Source of the DNA: Lingula anatina
Lineage: Eukaryota; Brachiopoda; Lingulata; Lingulida; Lingulidae
Assembly (NCBI RefSeq): GCF_001039355.2
Contig: NW_019775092.1
Span: 6,673-45,329 of the forward strand
Length of the DNA stretch: 38,657 nucleotides
Reading direction: 5' to 3'
Shown here piece by piece: positions 33,180-38,657 of this stretch. The notes under the pieces are model-generated. The model did not search any database. It saw only the letters and a list, made by a program, of their open reading frames with translations, and had not been told where the DNA came from. The translations under genes were made by a program, and so were the position numbers. Each line of letters starts with the position of its first letter. Within the stretch, counting starts at the first letter, position 1.

Positions 33180-36100
33180 ATGGAGATCATCCACCTGACT
33201 TTATGTGGGCTGATATTTCTTCACACAACGCTAGAAGAAAGTCAAGCCACTGGATTCACTCAAGATTCAACTTATCTGGGGATTTGGGCGCCTGAGAGAC
33301 TGCGCAGGGAGTCACCATTTGCTTGGGAAACAACACCAGAAGTAACTACCAAAGACGTGATGGAAGAGGCAACCACACAAGAGCCGCCCACTACTGATGG
33401 TGGAATGAACGTAGAAGCCACACTAGAGTCGCCCACTACTGAGGGTGGAATGAACGTGGAAGACACACTAGAGTCGCCCACTACTGAGGGTGGAGTGAAT
33501 GTGGAAGCCACACTAGAGTCGCCCACTACTGAGGGTGGAATGAACGTGGAATCCACACAAGAGTCGCCCACTACTGAGGGTGGAGTGAACGTGGAAGACA
33601 CACTAGAGTCGACCACTACTGAGGGTGGAATGAATGTGGAAGCCACACAAGAGTCGCCCACTACTGAGGAGGGAATGAACGTGGAAGTCACGCAGAAGTC
33701 ATCCAGTCAAGATGATACATTTCGAGAAATATATAACAACAGCAATGAAACATCTTTTTTCCCAGACGTCACTTTGACGCCGTATAGATGGCTCTGTGCA
33801 AGGGAAGGTAAATACAGCATCAAGGTCCACTGCTACTGCGATAGTCTGTGTGTCCTGTATGGCGACTGCTGTTATGGGGTGACAGAAAATGCGACTGTCT
33901 GCGCTGCTTCTGTCAGGTTAACAAGGACACACGGCACAATGCAATTTGCAACAGTTCCTGGAACCAACGTCACAGAAACGCAAAGTGACAGCACCAACTC
34001 GACTGCATCCCCTAACAAAACATCTTCGATAAGGGGAAAAAAACAAACAGAGCCTGTGTCTATTTCCCTGGCACATAAAAGCTCCTGCAGAAGAAGTCCA
34101 ACATTACATCGAAAAAAACGACAAACCAGATTACCCTATTTGGACACCCTTGGACTGCAGTATTGGATGGTTGACCGGTGTCCTTCGTCTTGGCAAGAAA
34201 AAGATAGTCGTATCAAGTGTACTGATATCTCAAATACAAGCCTCACAGAAGCAGCGCTCTTGTATCAGCCAGTCACAGACTCAGATACAATGATCACCTT
34301 CAGAAACAAGTACTGTGCAGCTTGCAATGGTATCAAGGGCGGCGGGGAACCGTGGGAACTCGCCGTCTATTCCACTAGATACGTACCATTAGACTTCTTT
34401 GCAAATTGCAGCTCCTCGGACTGCGTGTTAAAAAAACTAAAAGATGAAGGAGGTAATGGTATTTTCGAGCCAAAACCAGAATGGAATTTAAGAACATGCT
34501 TCAGGGAAGTTGAGGACGATGTCTTCGGTCCTTGCAAGTTCAGTGTTGTCAATGGAAGTGTGCGTCGTGTACCTCGTCCACTCCCCCTGCACTCAGCTTT
34601 ACGAGATGCCTGTATGGCGTACAATAACCCTGTTGTCTCGAGCGGTTTTGAGAACAGTAACAAGAACTACCACTGTATGGTGTGTTATCTGGGAGATTTT
34701 CTACTCTGTGAAGGTGAGTGGTACGTTGAAATATATAAGAAACGTCATATGTAAAGAAATAAGAACCGTGTATTATTGGCACGAATGATTTCCAATAACC
34801 TTACTTGCCTCCCCCGTAACCTCAACAAGCAGGATTATATTGTGGAACCTAGGAAATAAAGTATACTTGATAAGGATAACGTCATATTTTTCCTGAGGCG
34901 TTGGTTTGGCATGTGTTGCCTAGATAAATGGTTTAATTCAATTTCACCAATAATATCATAATATCACAAAGAAAATGTCTAAATATTATTGATATTGCCA
35001 AGATTTATTTTTATGTTGTGTGTGAGTGGTAATGACATGTAGGTGAAATTTCAATTCAAATTAGTTTTCATTTAATCATGAATAAGCCTTTTTTTTTTTT
35101 TTTTTTTTTGAGATATTAAGGAAGCCATTAGCACTCCGATATAAGGCAAACGCACTGACTTCAAATGCGGCCTGTAAATGTGAGCATATTTTTGCACATC
35201 AAAAATGGCAGATTTTTTTATTTAAAAATGTGCTTTAATGTCTCACGCACCTTTTTGATTTGCTAGGGAGTAATTAACTAATTAAATTGCTACTCAAGCA
35301 GGCGTGTCAGACAATAAGGATGATTACACTGAATGCATTTTAGCGAGATTGACTCGATCCAATAAAGGGAACCGGGTTTTCATAAGATCCTTTAAGACCT
35401 CTAAAACATCGTTATAATTGCAGCCCACTCCATAAAACACCCAAAAATACTTAAATATGGACATATCAGATTATATTAATGCCAAATTTTCACATGACAA
35501 CAATTTATAAACTCCCGGGAATTATTTTCCCTTTACGCTCTTTGTCGCGCTGGCGGTCAATGCAGCATTTATTTCAAAACAAGTTGACCGCAAATTAAGC
35601 ACGATTTTGCACCTTCAAGTTCCGTGCCCATTTTCTAACATGCATCTATTATTTCTACAAGTTTTCTCTGCCCAAAATGCGTAAAAAAAGACAGTTATCT
35701 TACCGGGTTGTTTATAAAACTTCTTTTTCCTCCGACTACACGTCTTCTCTGCCGTTCACCTCCATGTTAAAATGACCACTCAGCTTCGCTTCTAACACCA
35801 TTTGACGTCACACTTCCGGCACAATTCTGACCAATGCTGATCTTCTCCGGTACCCTTTATTGGTACGATATTTGAATCTTAACGCGGTTCTAAAGCAAAT
35901 AAACCTAGTTGTATAAACTACAACAACCAGGCCGGCTGAAGAACACGTTGTTTGCCGAGCTTATTAATTCACTAAATAATTTACTAAATTTAATGTTATA
36001 TTCAGATCAGAATTTCACACCGCCACCGGAAAGACATTTCGGTCTCTCTCTCCGCGCCCTGTTGTACCTGGGAGACCAAGACAAGGAACAGAGTGATGAC

Positions 36101-36934
36101 GTCATTACTAGGGTGAGAAAAAGAACTGTAATAATCATAAATAATGAGGATGATGATGAAAATTGCATTTAGATAAAATATTGTAAATTATAACTTCTTT
36201 AATTCTTTCACACATTCGTCATGTTAATATTCTGATGTAATTATTGTCAGAGTTTTTTTCTCGACTTAGTGGATGTTAACTGTCGCCCTGAACCGTATGG
36301 CGTAAAACCATGCATGTACCGGTATATACAATGTACATCTTCACACGTGTCTTTTTTCCAGCCAGTAGATCAGGAGGTAGTGTGCCCTCCTGGTTTTATC
36401 CCTGATGGGCAGGACTGCCGCCCCTTTCTGTACAATTTCACGGTAATGCGGTCGCCCGTTTTCTTACATTTTGAACCGTGTGGCTGGGTTCCAACACCTA
36501 GGGATGGCTGTAGAGATATCATACGAGATGGTCGGCTGGCAGCTGTACTGAGAGCTATGCAGGCACGTTTCCATTCATGTGTTAATAAACGCGGCGTGGA
36601 TAACACGTCCATCACCTTTGTCGTTGAAACAATGGTCACTCTACGCGTGAGACTAGCCCACTACGAGGAAGGTCGCAACATGTTCGACCAAGTACAAGCA
36701 TGGATGGAAAACGCTCTGCAAAACGTGCAGTTGAAGATTTCCGGAGGACCAGTGGGTATACGCTTAGGGTCATTCTCTGCCTGCATAAAGAACGCCATGA
36801 TCCATACCTCCGTGCCGCCATCTTATGGAAGGACCACGCTGTCAAACCCGAAGCAGAGCCAAGGAAACAGTCATGTCGGTAACGTTACACTTTTGATGTT
36901 AGTGGCGCTGGTGGCAGCGGCGTGGGATATCTAA
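33180..36934 (+). CDS. Secreted, probably GPI-anchored repeat/Cys-rich surface protein 2 (737 aa)
   Basis: Tandem paralogue of the 25701-29521 gene. Exons 33180-34713, 36006-36112 and 36362-36934 (1534+107+573 nt) join to 737 codons plus a stop, with identical splice phases. It has the same signal peptide and module order: seven 15-residue stalk repeats (residues 71-175), the SMB-like knot, RKKR at 311-314, the FRNKYCAACN region, the CPPGFIPDGQDC module and the hydrophobic tail. It carries nine extra residues before the SMB-like knot (about NETSFFPDV) that add an N-glycosylation site. In the last about 590 nt of exon 1 I count roughly ten synonymous and eleven non-synonymous differences from gene 1. 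That implies purifying selection, so both copies are probably functional. The start is fixed by the signal peptide and conserved GAAAGATGG context. Confidence 0.85.
33390..33704 (+). repeat. 7 x 45-bp coding repeat (15-residue stalk repeat)
   Basis: Units follow TTEGG(M/V)NVE(A/D/S)T(L/Q)ESP. They vary more between units than those of gene 1, whose central units are nearly uniform. Confidence 0.95.
34714..36005 (+). other. Intron 1 of surface-protein gene 2
   Basis: Donor GAAG|GTGAGT and acceptor TATATTCAG, as in gene 1. It contains a poly-T tract (about 35091-35109) and the 495-bp insertion at 35364-35858. Confidence 0.75.
35364..35858. mobile_element. 495-bp MITE-like insertion in intron 1 of gene 2
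   Basis: Absent from gene 1, whose empty site reads GATCCAATTGGTACG. The element begins AAAGGGAACCGG and ends CCGGTACCCTTT, a 12-bp inverted repeat with one mismatch. AT is duplicated on both sides (35362-35363 and 35859-35860). An internal hairpin is present (GCGGTCAA 35553-35560, TTGACCGC 35584-35591). It has no coding capacity, so it is a non-autonomous DNA transposon inserted after the gene duplication. Confidence 0.85.
36006..36112 (+). other. Exon 2 of surface-protein gene 2 (107 nt)
   Basis: Acceptor TATATTCAG ends at 36005 and the donor is ACTAGG|GTGAGA at 36113. It keeps the same phases as gene 1, and the AGG end strengthens the donor assignment made for both copies. Confidence 0.75.
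36362..36934 (+). other. Exon 3 of surface-protein gene 2
   Basis: Acceptor CTTTTTTCCAG ends at 36361. Same length as in gene 1 (573 nt) with a handful of replacements: V/I near the start, and E/G, T/N, G/S, M/V and V/A near the tail. The hydrophobic C terminus is retained. Confidence 0.78.
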
Positions 36935-38206
36935 CTATGGGTTAGATCATATAAGAGTGATATAGGATTGGGCACTACTTTGACTTATCAATCCATAGAC
37001 AGATATCTAAGATTTTTTATTGTTGTTTTGTAATTTATCGTTTTTAGTTATTACTAAGTTTTAAAAACAGTTACAGTTTTACGATCCAGCAAAATGATTC
37101 TGAAATAGCTTTGTGGACGTCATGACCCCCGCCAACAAGCTTCCGTATTTACCCTTGGTTTGTTTTCAAGTTAGCAGCCTAACTAAAAAAGTTATGGGGC
37201 CATTTTGGTAAACTGTTTAGGATCAGTCAGAAATGGACCCGCTTAGAAGCGATTGCATTCTGGTGGCGGTTCCTTATTTGATTAATGAATATTGAAAAGT
37301 GATCCACATTTGGCGGTGGAGTGTTGCGGGGTTTTTGAGTGCTCTTTAGTTTGGGTTATCATGACGCTTTATTCTGTATTCAGTTAGAGTAATTCGTGCA
37401 TGCAACAGACTAAAGCTCTATACAAGAGGCCATAGCAAAGGCCCTATATAGAGTCTTGTTTGACAGTACAGATTAGTGTATAGAATTGGCAAGAGACATT
37501 TCTGTAAATTTCTAGTGAAAAATCAATATGTGGTCCTGGTAGAGAGTAAAGGATTAGCTTTGGTTCTCTTTTTGATTCACTGTGAAAACAGTCACAGGTC
37601 TTGTAGTGTATGTTTGGTATTATAAATGTTAATTGATCTTTGTGAGATAGTTTTAACTATAGCATGATTTTCTTCATAATTAAGTAATTTGTTATCTATT
37701 TGATTAAAAAAATAGACTTAGAGTTTGATAATTTGATTATGCATTCTCTTCAATTATTTTTTTTCAGAAAATGAACAAATTGTACTCATGAATTGCATCA
37801 TCCACTGAACATTGTGTGTGGATTTATAATTAATCGATTTTTTAATGATTGGTGTAAGGTACATTTTAATGTATCTCGATTACGTTATTTAATTTAAATT
37901 AAGCATAATTTATAGTAGGAGAATATTTACATAAATCTTAGATAACATTAGCCACATTGGTAAACAATTTTCCAATTATTTGACATCATAAATGGCTAAG
38001 ACAAAAATTTTTACATTATGCGCGAGAGCCGTGTCTTTTTTCCGACATGGTCAAGTAAAATTATTTTTCGGCTAAAAAATGAGGACACGAAGCCCTTTCA
38101 GTTTCAGTGCAGTTTTTGAACGCCATCTGCACTGTTTCCTTGAAGATTGATACGTTGTCGGCGCAGACCCCCCCCCTCCACCCTACGATTTTAGCACCCA
38201 TGGTCA
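36935..38206. other. 3' flank of surface-protein gene 2
   Basis: Collinear with 29522-30845 with small indels. It carries the same C-rich tract before the boundary. No further gene or membrane-helix exon is seen. Confidence 0.5.
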
Positions 38207-38657
38207 GAATAAAGAAGCACACCTCTTCTTTTTTTCTAAGTGATTGACGCTAAGTTTTTAACAACTTAATTTTGTTTGCGTAGATTACATTTGCCGTGGG
38301 ATGTCCGCACGTTACCATATAGTGCGCATGCCCGTGATCACTTTTTTTTTTCGGCGTCTGAGCGAAATCGTGCGGTTTCACGGTCATCATACACTCCATT
38401 TCCATAGATTAGATCGACCTACTTTAGATCGACCTGGGGGTTCACGCTAAATAGCTGTCCGCCGGGAGGACACGAAAGTTAATTACCCCTTTCAGCTTGT
38501 AGTAGGCGGGGACGGACACTTAGGGGGGATTATCTGACAGTAATCTAGTGAGACTCCCCGCGGTGATAGATCGATCTAAAGTTGTGGGAATAGACCCATA
38601 GGCTCTACAATTTTGTCAAGATAAGTTTTTTGACATTTTTTTTTTTTTTTTTTTTTT
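38207..38657. other. Unique right tail with inverted repeat and poly-T end
   Basis: No gene is seen. An inverted repeat has arms ACTTTAGATCGA (38421-38432) and TCGATCTAAAGT (38571-38582), with a GC-richer middle. The window ends in a poly-T run from about 38637. It may be a small hairpin element or a repeat cut by the window edge. Confidence 0.45.

Larger units (their letters stand above)
31318..38206. repeat. Gene-bearing segmental duplication, copy 2 (about 6.9 kb)
   Basis: Collinear with 23479-30845. Differences include one instead of ten 89-bp units, a 413-bp upstream indel, fewer coding repeats, a 495-bp intronic insertion, and loss of about 270 bp of intron 1. Confidence 0.9.

Overview
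The window is animal nuclear DNA. It is AT-rich and intron-bearing, with GT-AG introns, TATA boxes, microsatellites, a Ty3/gypsy relic, MITE-like elements, large tandem segmental duplications and one assembly gap. A HEPN-NACHT receptor with a DZIP3-type HEPN domain sits beside Cys-rich ectodomain genes of a kind I associate with lophotrochozoan or cephalochordate receptors. A marine invertebrate (mollusc, brachiopod, annelid or amphioxus) is therefore the best guess; the species cannot be fixed from sequence alone.

Layout. (1) 1-3123: a 5'-truncated, frameshifted Ty3/gypsy element with the RNase H tail, integrase and a GPF/Y module, then a long spacer, polypurine tract and a short probable 3' LTR. 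(2) 4186-10018: a five-exon HEPN-NACHT gene. I could splice it into one open 1125-codon protein. Exon 1 carries a DZIP3-like HEPN domain with an intact R-N-x4-H motif. Three micro-exons (60, 42 and 47 nt) form a linker. The large last exon carries the NACHT ATPase, an NLR-type FLHKTIQE motif and a Cys-rich, weakly LRR-like C terminus. (3) 10019-13245: non-coding DNA with a 208-bp MITE candidate, a CCTCCGCC/GGCGGAGG interspersed element and microsatellites. (4) 13246-23702: two diverged tandem copies of a multi-kb non-coding module (A1 and A2), each ending in an 89-bp minisatellite with about 2.3 and exactly 10 units. (5) 23479-30845 and 31318-38206: a tandem duplication of about 7 kb, each copy with one intact three-exon gene for a secreted, probably GPI-anchored surface protein. 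(6) 38207-38657: a unique tail with an inverted repeat and a poly-T end.

The paired genes encode 803 and 737 aa. Each product has a signal peptide, a stalk of 15-residue Thr/Glu repeats (12 versus 7 units), a somatomedin-B-like Cys knot, an RKKR furin-type site, a Cys-rich ectodomain and a hydrophobic C-terminal tail where related receptors would have seven membrane helices. No direct pathway link between them and the HEPN-NACHT gene is visible. Both types belong to lineage-expanded, fast-evolving, probably immune or surface-recognition families. The 89-bp minisatellite lies at the A1/A2 and A2/gene-module junctions, with a one-unit remnant close inside the left edge of the second gene module. 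That makes it the likely substrate for the unequal exchanges that built the locus.
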